64,000 bases of DNA, taken from positions 62,001 through 126,000 of the forward strand of contig CALGAN010000048.1 in NCBI GenBank assembly GCA_937951875.1, read 5' to 3'. The notes below the pieces were generated by a model. The model had not been told where the DNA came from and made no database searches. It worked only from the letters and a program-made list of their open reading frames with translations. Shown here piece by piece: positions 8,188 to 18,852 of the stretch. The translations under genes and the position numbers were made by a program. This DNA comes from an uncultured Alkalilimnicola sp. GTDB lineage: Bacteria; Pseudomonadota; Gammaproteobacteria; Nitrococcales; AK92. Position 1 is the first letter of the stretch. Each line of letters starts with the position of its first letter.

Positions 8188-9045
8188 TCAATGCGTTGTC
8201 GGTGTCGTGCCCAGGCGGCGCGCGGTGCGCCAGGCGCGCCAGAGCTTGCGGATCGGTGTCAGGTGCGTGCGCCGCTCCAGCATCGGAAAGCCTTCGGCGC
8301 GCAGCTCGGCGTACAGCGTCTGGTACAGCTCGGCGAGAATGATGCTGCAGCGCTGCCGCGACCGGTCGGCGGGCGCGATCTGGTTCAGCCCCTGGGTAAG
8401 GAAAGTTTCGCCCCGCTCGGCCTGTTCGGCCAGCAGCGCGCGCACCGCCTCGGAGGAGGGGGTGCGGCGCAGGTCGGCCTCGCTGACCCCGGCCTTGCTC
8501 AGCTCGTCCTCGGGGATGTAGAGCCGGCCGAACGCCAGCTCGTCGCGCAGGCGCCGCAGCAGGCTCAGCAGTTGGAAGCCCATGCCCAGATCGTGCGCCG
8601 CGCGCGCCGTTTCCGGCTGCGAGTAGCCGCAGATCTCGACGGTGAGCTGGCTGAGCGCGCCGCCGGTGCGGTGGCAGTACAGGCTGAGCTGGCGAAAGCT
8701 CGGATAGGCGCCGTATTCGAGGTCCATGGCGGCGCCCTCGACGATCTGCGTCAGCGCCTCGCGCGGCAGCTCCGGCCGCGCCAGCACGTACTGCTGCAGG
8801 GCCTGACTGACCGGGTGCTGCCCCTGGCCGGCGAAGGCCCGCTCCAGCTCCGTTCGCCACCAGTCGAGCTTGGCGCGCGCCACGCTCGGCTCGCTCACCC
8901 GGCGCGGGATCTCCATCAGCTCGCGGTAAAAGGCGTGCACGGCCTGCAGCGCCGGGCGCTGACGGCGGTCGGCGAAGTACAGCGCGTAATGCAGGCTGGA
9001 GCCGCGGCGCGCGGCTTTGTCGGCGCAGTAATCGAGGGGTGTCAT
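8188..9045 (-). CDS. Squalene/phytoene synthase family protein lacking the canonical aspartates
   Basis: 285 aa all-helical protein of the squalene/phytoene synthase superfamily. Landmarks align well: HAFYREL (37-43) at the first motif and LGMGFQLLSLLRRLRDELAFGRLYIPEDEL-like region (153-181) at the second. The catalytic Asp-rich motifs are altered. Where active enzymes have a DDI.DE-type segment this one has MEIPRRV, and the RD of the second motif is RR. It therefore probably does not condense prenyl diphosphates by the usual Mg-dependent chemistry. The superfamily includes non-enzymatic members such as mitochondrial NDUFAF6. Its neighbours are yciK and mupP. Confidence 0.75.
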   Translation of the reverse strand: MTPLDYCADKAARRGSSLHYALYFADRRQRPALQAVHAFYRELMEIPRRVSEPSVARAKLDWWRTELERAFAGQGQHPVSQALQQYVLARPELPREALTQIVEGAAMDLEYGAYPSFRQLSLYCHRTGGALSQLTVEICGYSQPETARAAHDLGMGFQLLSLLRRLRDELAFGRLYIPEDELSKAGVSEADLRRTPSSEAVRALLAEQAERGETFLTQGLNQIAPADRSRQRCSIILAELYQTLYAELRAEGFPMLERRTHLTPIRKLWRAWRTARRLGTTPTTH

Positions 9046-9116
9046 CGGGGTCCGCTACTCACAGGAGCCGTCATGATGCCGCAAGGCGGCCGCCGACGGC
9101 CAGCGGCCAAGGGCTT

Positions 9117-9845
9117 TCAAGGAGACAGCCGTGGCGCGCGGTCGGGCCGGAGCGGGCGCAGGTCGGGGGCGAGCCAGCGCAGCACTTCCATGGGCTCGCT
9201 CACCAGTCCGTCCGCGCCCCAGGTGCGGACGTGGTCTTCGGCGCCGATGTAGCCGAACAGGGCCACCAAGGTCAGCATGCCGGCGCGGCGGCCGGCTTCG
9301 ATGTCGCGCTGGGCGTCGCCGACGAACACGCAATCGCTGGGGGGCACCCCCATGCGCTCGCAGGCCAGCAGCAGCGGCGCCGGATCCGGCTTGCGGCGGG
9401 GCAAGGTGTCGCCGCACACCACGCAGGCGGCGCGCTCGGCGTAGCCGAGGTCGGCCAGCAGCGGCTCGGTCAGCCAGCCCGGCTTGTTGGTGACGATGCC
9501 CCAGGGGATGCCGCGCTCTTCCAGCGCCTCCAGGAGCGGGTCGATGCCGTCGAACGGCCGGGTCGCATGGCTGACCCGCTGCCGGTAGATCGACAGGAAG
9601 CGCTGGCGCAGCCGCTCGAAATCGGGGTGCGTGGGCGCCAGATCCAGGCCACGCTGCACCATCGGCCCGCTGCCGTGCGACACCACCGGCCGCAGATGGC
9701 CGGGCAGCAGCGGTTCCAAGCGCTGCTCGGCGCGCAGGGCGTTGAGACTGCCGATCAGGTCCGGTGCGGTGTCCAGCAGGGTGCCGTCCAGGTCGAACAG
9801 GACGGCGCGGGCGTGGGGTGGTTCTAGCGGAGCGCGTGCGTTCAC
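9117..9845 (-). CDS. mupP: HAD-family sugar-phosphate phosphatase, probable MupP (Gph-like)
   Basis: 242 aa HAD phosphatase. Motif I is FDLDGTLLDT with nucleophile Asp18 and Asp20, motif II is IVTNK, motif III is in RRKPDPAP and motif IV is VGDAQRDIEAG. Sequence alone would also allow phosphoglycolate phosphatase. The position between a YciK-like SDR and ubiG, next to mtaD/mtnA and gyrA, is that of Pseudomonas MupP (PA3172). MupP dephosphorylates N-acetylmuramic acid 6-phosphate in cell-wall recycling. The MupP assignment rests on this synteny. Confidence 0.75.
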   Translation of the reverse strand: MNARAPLEPPHARAVLFDLDGTLLDTAPDLIGSLNALRAEQRLEPLLPGHLRPVVSHGSGPMVQRGLDLAPTHPDFERLRQRFLSIYRQRVSHATRPFDGIDPLLEALEERGIPWGIVTNKPGWLTEPLLADLGYAERAACVVCGDTLPRRKPDPAPLLLACERMGVPPSDCVFVGDAQRDIEAGRRAGMLTLVALFGYIGAEDHVRTWGADGLVSEPMEVLRWLAPDLRPLRPDRAPRLSP

Positions 9846-9849
9846 CGGG

Positions 9850-10569
9850 CTATACGCGTTTGAAGTGGGCCAGGTAGTTGACCGAGATGTCCGAGGTCAG
9901 GCGGCAGGCGCGGGTCAACGGGTTGTAGTGGACGCCGCTGAGGTCCTGCAGCTCGAGGCCGGCGGCCCGCGCCCAGCGCGCCAGCTCCGAGGGGCGGATG
10001 AACTGGCGGTAGTCGTGGGTGCCGGTCGGGATCAGCTTGAGCAGGTATTCGGCGCCGACGATGGCGAGCAGATAGGACTTGGGGTTGCGATTGAGGGTGG
10101 AGACCACCACGTCGCCGCCGGGCCTGACCAGCTGGCCGATGGCGCGCAGCACCGAGGTCGGATCCGGCACGTGCTCGAGCATCTCCAGGCAGGTCACCAG
10201 ATCGTACTGGCCGGCCGCCTGCGCGGCGTGCTCCTCCACGGTGACGCGCCGGTACTCCACCGCCACGCCGCTTTCCAGCGCGTGCAGCTCGGCCACCTGC
10301 AGCGCCGCCGCGGCCATGTCGATGCCCAGCACCTTGCCGCCGCGCTGAGCCATGCCCTCCGACAGCAGGCCGCCGCCGCAGCCGACGTCGAGGATGCGCC
10401 GGCCGGCGATGCCGGCGCGGCGCTCGATGTAGTCCAGCCGCAGCGGGTTGAGGTCGTGCAGCGGCTTGAATTCGCCTTCCGGATCCCACCAGCGGGATGC
10501 GACGGCATCGAATTTATCGATTTCGCCCTGATCGACGTTGGTTGCCGAAGACGCTAGCTGCTCTCTCAC
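9850..10569 (-). CDS. ubiG: Ubiquinone biosynthesis O-methyltransferase UbiG
   Basis: SAM-dependent methyltransferase doing both O-methylation steps of ubiquinone synthesis, 239 aa. The family start VDQGEIDKFDAVASRWWDPEGEFKPLH is well conserved. SAM motif I is ILDVGCGGGLLS (59-70), motif II lies at YDLVTCLEMLEHVPDP, and the C-terminal part has NRNPKSYL and THDYRQFI, typical of UbiG. It lies four bases upstream of mupP on the same strand. Confidence 0.95.
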   Translation of the reverse strand: MREQLASSATNVDQGEIDKFDAVASRWWDPEGEFKPLHDLNPLRLDYIERRAGIAGRRILDVGCGGGLLSEGMAQRGGKVLGIDMAAAALQVAELHALESGVAVEYRRVTVEEHAAQAAGQYDLVTCLEMLEHVPDPTSVLRAIGQLVRPGGDVVVSTLNRNPKSYLLAIVGAEYLLKLIPTGTHDYRQFIRPSELARWARAAGLELQDLSGVHYNPLTRACRLTSDISVNYLAHFKRV

Positions 10570-10581
10570 GGTCGGTCCGCT

Positions 10582-11910
10582 TTACAACCCCAGCTGGTGA
10601 TTCCGGATCTTATCACGCCAGGCGCGCGCCTTGCCGAGCACCCGCTCGCTGTCGAGGGTGGTGAACTGCCGGTTCTGCACCAGCTGGCGGCCGGCCACCC
10701 AGACGTCGGTCACTTGATTGCGGTTGCCGGTGTACACCAGCTGCGACACGGGGTTGTACACCGGCTCGCTCTCGATGCCGCCCAGATCGACCGCCACCAC
10801 GTCGGCATACTTGCCCGGCACCAGCGAGCCGATGTCCTCGCTCAGACCGAGGGCGCGGGCGCCGTTGAGGGTGGCCATGCGCAGCGCCTCGAATGCCGGT
10901 ACGGCGGCGGCGTCCTTCGCCACTGCCTTGGCGACCAGCGCCGCGGTGCGCATCTCGCCGAACATGTCGAGATCGTTGTTGCTGGCCGCGCCGTCGGTGC
11001 CGAGGGCGACGTTGATGCCGGCGCGGCTGAGCGCCGCCACCGGGCAGAAGCCGCTGGCGAGCTTCAGGTTCGACTCGGGGCAGTGGACGACGTGGGTGCC
11101 GGTGGCGGCGACCAGCTCGATCTCCGCGTCGGTGAGCTGGGTCATGTGCACCGCGATCAGGCTGGGCGACAGCAGCCCGAGCTGGTGCAGGCGGGCGAGC
11201 GGGCGCTCGCCACAGCGGGCGACGCTCTGCTCGACCTCGTCGGCGGTCTCGTGCACATGGATGTGGATGGGAACGTCGATCTCGTCGGCCAGCACCCGCA
11301 CCTTGTCGAGCAACGGCTCGGACACGGTGTAGGGTGCGTGCGGCGCGAACGCGGTAGAAACGAGCGGATGGGACTTGTACTCGTCGTGCAGCGCCAGCCC
11401 CTTGTCGATGTACTCCTGGGGCGACTGGGCGTAGGCGCTGGGGAAGTCGATGACGATCAGCCCCACCGCCGTGCGCACGCCGACCTGCGCGGCGACCCGG
11501 GCGGTGACTTCGGGGAAGAAGTACATGTCGTTGATGCAAGTGACGCCGCCCAGCAGCATCTCGGCCACCCCGAGCAGCGTACCGTCGTGCACGAACTCCG
11601 GTCCGACGTGGCGACCCTCCGCCGGCCAGATGTGCTCGGACAGCCAGGTCATCAGCGGCAGATCGTCGGCGTAGCCGCGCAGCAGTGCCATGGCGGCGTG
11701 GGAGTGGGCGTTCACTAGGCCGGGGATCAGGGCGTGCCGTCCCAGGTCGTGCACCGCGCGCGGGCGGAAGCGCTCGCGCGCCTCGGCTTGCGGCAGCAGG
11801 GCCACGATGCGGCCGTTGTCGATGGCCAGCGCGTGATCCTCCAGCACGAGTCCGGCGGGCTCCACCGGGATGATCCAGCGGGCGTTGATCAGGGTGTCGA
11901 TGCTCGTCAT
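10582..11910 (-). CDS. mtaD: 5'-methylthioadenosine/S-adenosylhomocysteine deaminase (TRZ/ATZ family)
   Basis: Amidohydrolase of 442 aa from the ATG at 11910 (MTSIDTLINARWI). Metal ligands are His69 and His71 in NAHSHAAM, the His of HIHVHET, and the Asp of GTDGAASNNDLDMFGEM, all typical of MTA/SAH deaminases. It would convert methylthioadenosine to methylthioinosine. It is divergent from mtnA, as PA3170 is adjacent to mtnA in Pseudomonas, where MTA is salvaged through methylthioinosine. S-adenosylhomocysteine is a possible second substrate. The next step, a methylthioinosine phosphorylase, is not in this window. Confidence 0.87.
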   Translation of the reverse strand: MTSIDTLINARWIIPVEPAGLVLEDHALAIDNGRIVALLPQAEARERFRPRAVHDLGRHALIPGLVNAHSHAAMALLRGYADDLPLMTWLSEHIWPAEGRHVGPEFVHDGTLLGVAEMLLGGVTCINDMYFFPEVTARVAAQVGVRTAVGLIVIDFPSAYAQSPQEYIDKGLALHDEYKSHPLVSTAFAPHAPYTVSEPLLDKVRVLADEIDVPIHIHVHETADEVEQSVARCGERPLARLHQLGLLSPSLIAVHMTQLTDAEIELVAATGTHVVHCPESNLKLASGFCPVAALSRAGINVALGTDGAASNNDLDMFGEMRTAALVAKAVAKDAAAVPAFEALRMATLNGARALGLSEDIGSLVPGKYADVVAVDLGGIESEPVYNPVSQLVYTGNRNQVTDVWVAGRQLVQNRQFTTLDSERVLGKARAWRDKIRNHQLGL

Positions 11911-12014
11911 GCAAGTTCCCGTTTTTGGGGACCGGATGAGGTGGCTGCGCTTAGCATAGCTTCCGGTCGGGCGCATATGTGCAAAAATGGCGCGCTCTGC
12001 ATTTTAGGTGAGTC

Positions 12015-13058
12015 ATGAACGCCCACGACACCGTCCGTCCCATTCTCTGGACCGAGCAGGGCTTGCAGCTGCTCGATCAGCGTCATCTGCCGGCCCGGGT
12101 CGAGCATGTGCTTTGCCGCAGCGCCGCCGAAGTGGCCGACGCCATTCGTTCCATGGTGGTGCGGGGCGCGCCGGCGATCGGCATCGCCGCCGCCTATGGC
12201 GTGGTGCTGGCGGCGCGCGAAGCCTACGCCGCCGATCCGCAGCGCTGGCGCGAGCTGATCGAGCCGGGGCTGCAGCGCCTGGCCGAGTCGCGGCCGACCG
12301 CAGTCAATCTGTTCTGGGCGCTGGCGCGCATGCGCGAGCGCATGCGCCTGGTGGCCGGCCGCCCCGAGCACGAGCTGCTGGCCGAGGCGCGGGCGATCCA
12401 GGAGGAAGACCTGGCCGCCAATCTGTACATGGGCGAGCTGGGCGCCAAGCTCATCGACGGTCCGACCGCGGTGCTCACCCATTGCAACACCGGTTCGCTC
12501 GCCACCGCCGGCTACGGCACGGCGCTGGGCGTGATCCGCAGCGCCTACACGGCCGGCAAGATCACCCGCGTCTACGCCGACGAAACCCGGCCCTGGCTGC
12601 AGGGGGCGCGTCTCACCGCCTGGGAGCTGAAGCAGGACTCGATCCCGGTGACGCTGATCGCGGACGCGGCCGCGCCGCTGTTGATGCGCGGCGGCGAGGT
12701 CCGCTGGGTGATCGTCGGCGCCGACCGCATCAGCGCCCGCGGCGACGTCGCCAACAAGATCGGCACCTACGGCCTGTCCATCGCCGCCCGTGCCCATGGC
12801 GTGAAGTTCATGGTGGTGGCGCCGACCTCGACCATCGACTGGAGCCTGGAGTCCGGCGACGACATTCCCATCGAGAGTCGCCTGGCCGACGAGCTGTTCT
12901 CGGTCCAGGGCGTGCGCGTGGCCGCCGACGGCATCGACGCCTGGAATCCGGTGTTCGATGTCACGCCGGCCGAGAACATCGACTATCTGGTTACCGAGAA
13001 AGGCGTGGTCCACCGACCCAGCGCGCGCACCATGCAGGCGCTGCGCGACAAGCCCTGA
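12015..13058 (+). CDS. mtnA: S-methyl-5-thioribose-1-phosphate isomerase
   Basis: 347 aa isomerase of methionine salvage, converting methylthioribose-1-phosphate to the ribulose form. Family signatures are VVRGAPAIGIAAAYG (48-62), the catalytic Cys157 in THCNTGSLAT, YADETRPWLQGARLTAWEL and catalytic Asp237 in VGADRI. AGGTGAG sits just upstream of the ATG at 12015. The divergent MTA deaminase supplies the pathway entry. The intergenic region 11911-12014 must hold both promoters; I see only weak -10-like elements there. Confidence 0.95.
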   Translation: MNAHDTVRPILWTEQGLQLLDQRHLPARVEHVLCRSAAEVADAIRSMVVRGAPAIGIAAAYGVVLAAREAYAADPQRWRELIEPGLQRLAESRPTAVNLFWALARMRERMRLVAGRPEHELLAEARAIQEEDLAANLYMGELGAKLIDGPTAVLTHCNTGSLATAGYGTALGVIRSAYTAGKITRVYADETRPWLQGARLTAWELKQDSIPVTLIADAAAPLLMRGGEVRWVIVGADRISARGDVANKIGTYGLSIAARAHGVKFMVVAPTSTIDWSLESGDDIPIESRLADELFSVQGVRVAADGIDAWNPVFDVTPAENIDYLVTEKGVVHRPSARTMQALRDKP

Positions 13059-13096
13059 ACGATCGTTGCCGACATTGACTGCAGGAGGCTTGGTGA

Positions 13097-13693
13097 ATGC
13101 CGCGACTCGTTTTTGCTCTCGTTGCCGCCATGACCGTCATGGTGGCGTCCATTCTGCCCGCCGCCGCTAACAAGCCCGCGGGCCAAGCCCAAGGAGACCG
13201 TCCGATGGTAGTTTTTTCCACCAATCATGGTGATTTCACGGTCGAGCTGTATCCGGACAAAGCGCCGATCACCGTGAAGAACTTCCTTGCTTATGTCGAC
13301 GCTGGCCATTTCGACGGCACGATCTTCCATCGGGTGATTCCGGGCTTCGTGATCCAGGGCGGCGGTTTCACTCCGGACATGCGTCAGAAGCCGACCCAGG
13401 CGCCGATCAAGAACGAGGCCGACAATGGCCTGAAGAATCTGCGCGGCACCCTGTCCATGGCGCGCACCGCCGACATCAACAGCGCCACCTCGCAGTTCTT
13501 CGTCAATCTCAAGGACAACGATTTCCTCGACCACGGCGTGCGCGATTTCGGCTACGCGGTGTTCGGCAAGGTGGTGGAGGGCATGGACGTGATCGACAAG
13601 ATCGCCCAGGTGCCGACCACCACCCGCGGCATGCATCGGGACGTGCCGGTGGAGCCGGTGGTGGTGAACTCCGCCAAGCGCAAGGAGTCCTAA
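13097..13693 (+). CDS. ppiB: Cyclophilin-type peptidyl-prolyl isomerase with signal peptide
   Basis: 198 aa from ATG 13097. Residues 1-24 form a signal peptide (Arg3, then a hydrophobic core, cleavage near PAAA-N). The cyclophilin domain starts at about residue 37, with FHRVIPGFVIQGG and TSQFFVNL carrying active-site Arg, Phe and Gln residues. AGGAGG at 13083-13088 lies eight bases from this ATG. A second ATG at 13205 (codon 37) has AAGGAG eight bases upstream and gives MVVFSTNHGDF, the exact start of cytosolic PpiB proteins. Periplasmic and cytosolic forms may both be made. It is an addition between mtnA and gyrA relative to Pseudomonas. Confidence 0.92.
   Translation: MPRLVFALVAAMTVMVASILPAAANKPAGQAQGDRPMVVFSTNHGDFTVELYPDKAPITVKNFLAYVDAGHFDGTIFHRVIPGFVIQGGGFTPDMRQKPTQAPIKNEADNGLKNLRGTLSMARTADINSATSQFFVNLKDNDFLDHGVRDFGYAVFGKVVEGMDVIDKIAQVPTTTRGMHRDVPVEPVVVNSAKRKES
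13191..13207 (+). promoter_or_regulatory. Internal ribosome binding site and alternative start inside ppiB
   Basis: AAGGAG at 13191-13196, then eight bases, then an in-frame ATG at 13205. Initiation here would skip the signal peptide and give a 162 aa cyclophilin starting like cytosolic E. coli PpiB. Seen directly; use in vivo is inferred. Confidence 0.5.
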
Positions 13694-13720
13694 GCGCTAG
13701 AGATCGCCGATTGATTCGCG

Positions 13721-13751
13721 CGACCCCGCCGTTCGGCGGGGTCGGCGTTTT
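13721..13751 (+). terminator. Rho-independent terminator after ppiB
   Basis: Perfect 10-bp stem (CGACCCCGCC at 13721-13730, GGCGGGGTCG at 13735-13744) with a GTTC loop, followed by GCGTTTT. It ends the mtnA-ppiB unit ahead of gyrA. Confidence 0.8.
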
Positions 13752-13800
13752 GGCGCCCGATGCGGGCGCGGCCGTTCAATTATGCGCCTACCTGCCCCTG

Positions 13801-13809
13801 TGGTAAGAT
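13801..13809 (+). promoter_or_regulatory. Probable extended -10 promoter of gyrA
   Basis: TGGTAAGAT is a TGn-extended -10 element 75 bases upstream of the gyrA ATG, just after the ppiB terminator. No good -35 is visible, as expected for the extended -10 class. It leaves a 5' untranslated region of roughly 65-70 bases. Confidence 0.45.
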
Positions 13810-13883
13810 CCCAAGCTTCCCTGGAGGCTTACGCAAACCTCGGCGTTGGCCTTCCGCCGAAAATAACGAGGTGCTGATTTCTA

Positions 13884-16445
<2,562 letters not shown>

Positions 16446-16509
16446 GCGCGCCCGAGCGAGGCGCGCTGCTCGCCGCAAGCGGATTCTTTGATCCTTCAGG
16501 AGCGAAACC

Positions 16510-17598
16510 ATGTCGCGAGTGTTTAACTTCAGCGCCGGTCCGGCCATGCTGCCGGCGGAGGTTCTCAAGCAGGCTCAGGAGGAAATGCTGGACTGGCGCG
16601 GTTCCGGCATGTCCGTCATGGAGATGAGCCATCGCGGCAAGGAGTTCGTGTCCATCGCCGCGGAGGCGGAGGCCGACCTGCGCGAGCTGATGAACATACC
16701 GGCCAACTACAAGGTGTTGTTCCTGCAGGGCGGCGCCACCGGCCAGTTCGCCGCGGTGCCGATGAATCTGCTGCGCGGCAAGACCAAGGCCGACTACGTC
16801 AACACCGGCGCCTGGTCGAAGAAAGCCATCGCCGAGGCCAAGAAGTACTGCCAGGTGAACGTGGTCGCCTCCAGCGAGGCGAGCAATTTCACCACCATCC
16901 CGCCGCGGAGCGAGTGGAAGCTGTCGGGCGAGGAAGCGGCCTACGTGCACTACACGCCGAACGAGACCATCGGCGGTGTGGAGTTCCACTGGATTCCCGA
17001 GGTGGGCGACGTGCCGCTGGTGGCGGACATGTCCTCGACCATCCTGTCGCGGCCCATCGACGTCTCCAAGTTCGGGCTGATCTACGCCGGCGCGCAGAAG
17101 AACATCGGTCCGGCCGGTCTGGTGATCGTGATCGTGCGTGAGGATCTGCTCGGCCAGACCATCCCGGGCACGCCGACGCTGCTCGACTACCAGGAGCAGG
17201 CGGCGGCCGATTCCATGTACAACACGCCGCCCACCTACAGCTGGTATCTGGCCGGCTTGGTGTTCAAGTGGCTCAAGGCCAAGGGCGGCCTGCAGGCCAT
17301 GGCCGAGATCAACAAGCGCAAGGCCGACAAGCTCTACGCCGCCATCGACGGCTCCGGCGGCTTCTACCGCAACCCGGTCGATCCGGCCTGCCGCTCGTGG
17401 ATGAACGTGCCGTTCCTGCTGCCGTCGGTGGAGCTGGAGAAGCTGTTCCTGGAGCAGGCCAAGAAGGAAGGGTTGGAGACGCTGGCCGGCCATCGCAGCG
17501 TCGGCGGCCTGCGCGCCAGCATCTACAACGCCATGCCGGAGGAGGGCGTCGATAAGCTGGTGGCGTTCATGGCCGAGTTCGCCCGCCGCAACGGCTAA
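16510..17598 (+). CDS. serC: Phosphoserine aminotransferase
   Basis: 362 aa PLP enzyme converting 3-phosphohydroxypyruvate to phosphoserine (and the analogous step in PLP synthesis). The start VFNFSAGPAMLP, the segment GMSVMEMSHRGKEF and the PLP lysine Lys197 in GAQKNIGPAG are diagnostic. AGGAG sits upstream of the ATG at 16510. The next gene is the dehydrogenase that supplies its substrate. Confidence 0.97.
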   Translation: MSRVFNFSAGPAMLPAEVLKQAQEEMLDWRGSGMSVMEMSHRGKEFVSIAAEAEADLRELMNIPANYKVLFLQGGATGQFAAVPMNLLRGKTKADYVNTGAWSKKAIAEAKKYCQVNVVASSEASNFTTIPPRSEWKLSGEEAAYVHYTPNETIGGVEFHWIPEVGDVPLVADMSSTILSRPIDVSKFGLIYAGAQKNIGPAGLVIVIVREDLLGQTIPGTPTLLDYQEQAAADSMYNTPPTYSWYLAGLVFKWLKAKGGLQAMAEINKRKADKLYAAIDGSGGFYRNPVDPACRSWMNVPFLLPSVELEKLFLEQAKKEGLETLAGHRSVGGLRASIYNAMPEEGVDKLVAFMAEFARRNG

Positions 17599-17608
17599 GG
17601 GTCGGCGT

Positions 17609-17630
17609 GGCCGGCGCCACGGCGCCGGCC
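17609..17630. repeat. Very stable inverted repeat between serC and serA
   Basis: GGCCGGCGCC and GGCGCCGGCC flank only two bases, forming a near-perfect 22-base palindrome just after the serC stop. No T-run follows, so it is more likely an mRNA-stabilising or processing hairpin, or a protein site, than an intrinsic terminator. Confidence 0.6.
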
Positions 17631-17665
17631 GATTCGGGGGTACCAGGACGGGAAGGAGCACCCGG

Positions 17666-18835
17666 ATGTACAAGATCCAGACGCTGAACAACATCTCGGT
17701 CAAGGGCCTGGAGCGGCTACCGCGCGACCGGTACGAGGTCGCCTCCGAGATCGGTCACCCCGATGCCATTCTGGTGCGTTCGGCGTCGATGCACGACCTG
17801 GTCGTGCCCGATACCGTGCTGGCCATCGGCCGGGCCGGCGCCGGCGTCAATAACATTCCGGTGGAGGCCATGACCCGACGCGGCGTGGTGGTGTTCAACA
17901 CGCCCGGCGCCAACGCCAACGCCGTCAAGGAGCTGGTGCTGGCCGGCATCCTGCTGGCGGCGCGCAACATCCCGCAGGCCTGGGACTTCGCCCGCCGCCA
18001 GCAAGGCGACGACGTCGCCATCGACCAGGCGGTGGAAGCGGGCAAGAAGGCGTTCGTCGGCTTCGAGCTGCCGGGCCGGACCCTGGGCGTGATCGGCCTC
18101 GGGGCCATCGGCGTGCTGGTAGCCAACGCCGCCCGGGCGCTGGGCATGAACGTGATCGGCTACGATCCGCAGATCACGGTGGCGCGCGCCTGGCAGCTGT
18201 CCTCGGAGGTGCAGCAGGCGCATTCGGTGGACGAGCTGATGTCGCGCTCGCAGCTGGTGACCGTGCACGTGCCGCTGGCCGACGCCACCCGCCATCTGAT
18301 CAACGCCGAGCGCCTGCGGCTGATGCCCAAGGGGGGCGTGGTGCTGAACTTCGCCCGCGCCGGCATCGTCGATGACCGGGCGGTGGTGGAGGCGCTCGAC
18401 GCCGGCCATCTGCGGGCCTACGTCTGCGATTTCCCGAACAATCTGATCAAGGATCATCCGCGCATCATCACCCTGCCGCACCTGGGCGCCTCTACCGAGG
18501 AGGCCGAGGAGAACTGCGCGGTGATGGTCGCCGACCAGGTGCGCGATTTCCTGGAAAACGGCAATATCCGCAACTCGGTCAACTTTCCCGATGTGACCCT
18601 GGCGCGCAGCGGCAAGGGCGTGCGCATCGCCATCGCCAACGCCAACGTGCCGAACATGCTCGGTCAGATTTCGGCGGCGCTGGGCGAGGCGGGGGTCAAC
18701 ATCGACGATATGATCAACAAGTCGCGCGGCGACGTGGCCTATACCCTGGTGGACGTCGAGGGCCGCCTGCCCGAGGCCACGGTGCAGCGTATCCGTCAAA
18801 TCGAGGGCGTGCTCAACGTCCGGGTAATTGCGTAG
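17666..18835 (+). CDS. serA: D-3-phosphoglycerate dehydrogenase (SerA family)
   Basis: 389 aa D-isomer-specific 2-hydroxyacid dehydrogenase with a C-terminal ACT domain. The NAD motif is GLGAIGVLVAN, catalytic Arg lies in NFARAGIVDD, and the catalytic His is in LPHLGASTEEAEEN. The C-terminal 75 residues (VRIAIANANVPNMLGQISAAL through VLNVRVIA) form a serine-sensing type ACT domain. It lacks the first ~10 residues of E. coli SerA. Placement directly after serC puts the first two serine-pathway steps together; this gene is absent from that position in Pseudomonas. Confidence 0.93.
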   Translation: MYKIQTLNNISVKGLERLPRDRYEVASEIGHPDAILVRSASMHDLVVPDTVLAIGRAGAGVNNIPVEAMTRRGVVVFNTPGANANAVKELVLAGILLAARNIPQAWDFARRQQGDDVAIDQAVEAGKKAFVGFELPGRTLGVIGLGAIGVLVANAARALGMNVIGYDPQITVARAWQLSSEVQQAHSVDELMSRSQLVTVHVPLADATRHLINAERLRLMPKGGVVLNFARAGIVDDRAVVEALDAGHLRAYVCDFPNNLIKDHPRIITLPHLGASTEEAEENCAVMVADQVRDFLENGNIRNSVNFPDVTLARSGKGVRIAIANANVPNMLGQISAALGEAGVNIDDMINKSRGDVAYTLVDVEGRLPEATVQRIRQIEGVLNVRVIA

Positions 18836-18852
18836 AAGCAGAAGAGGTATGC

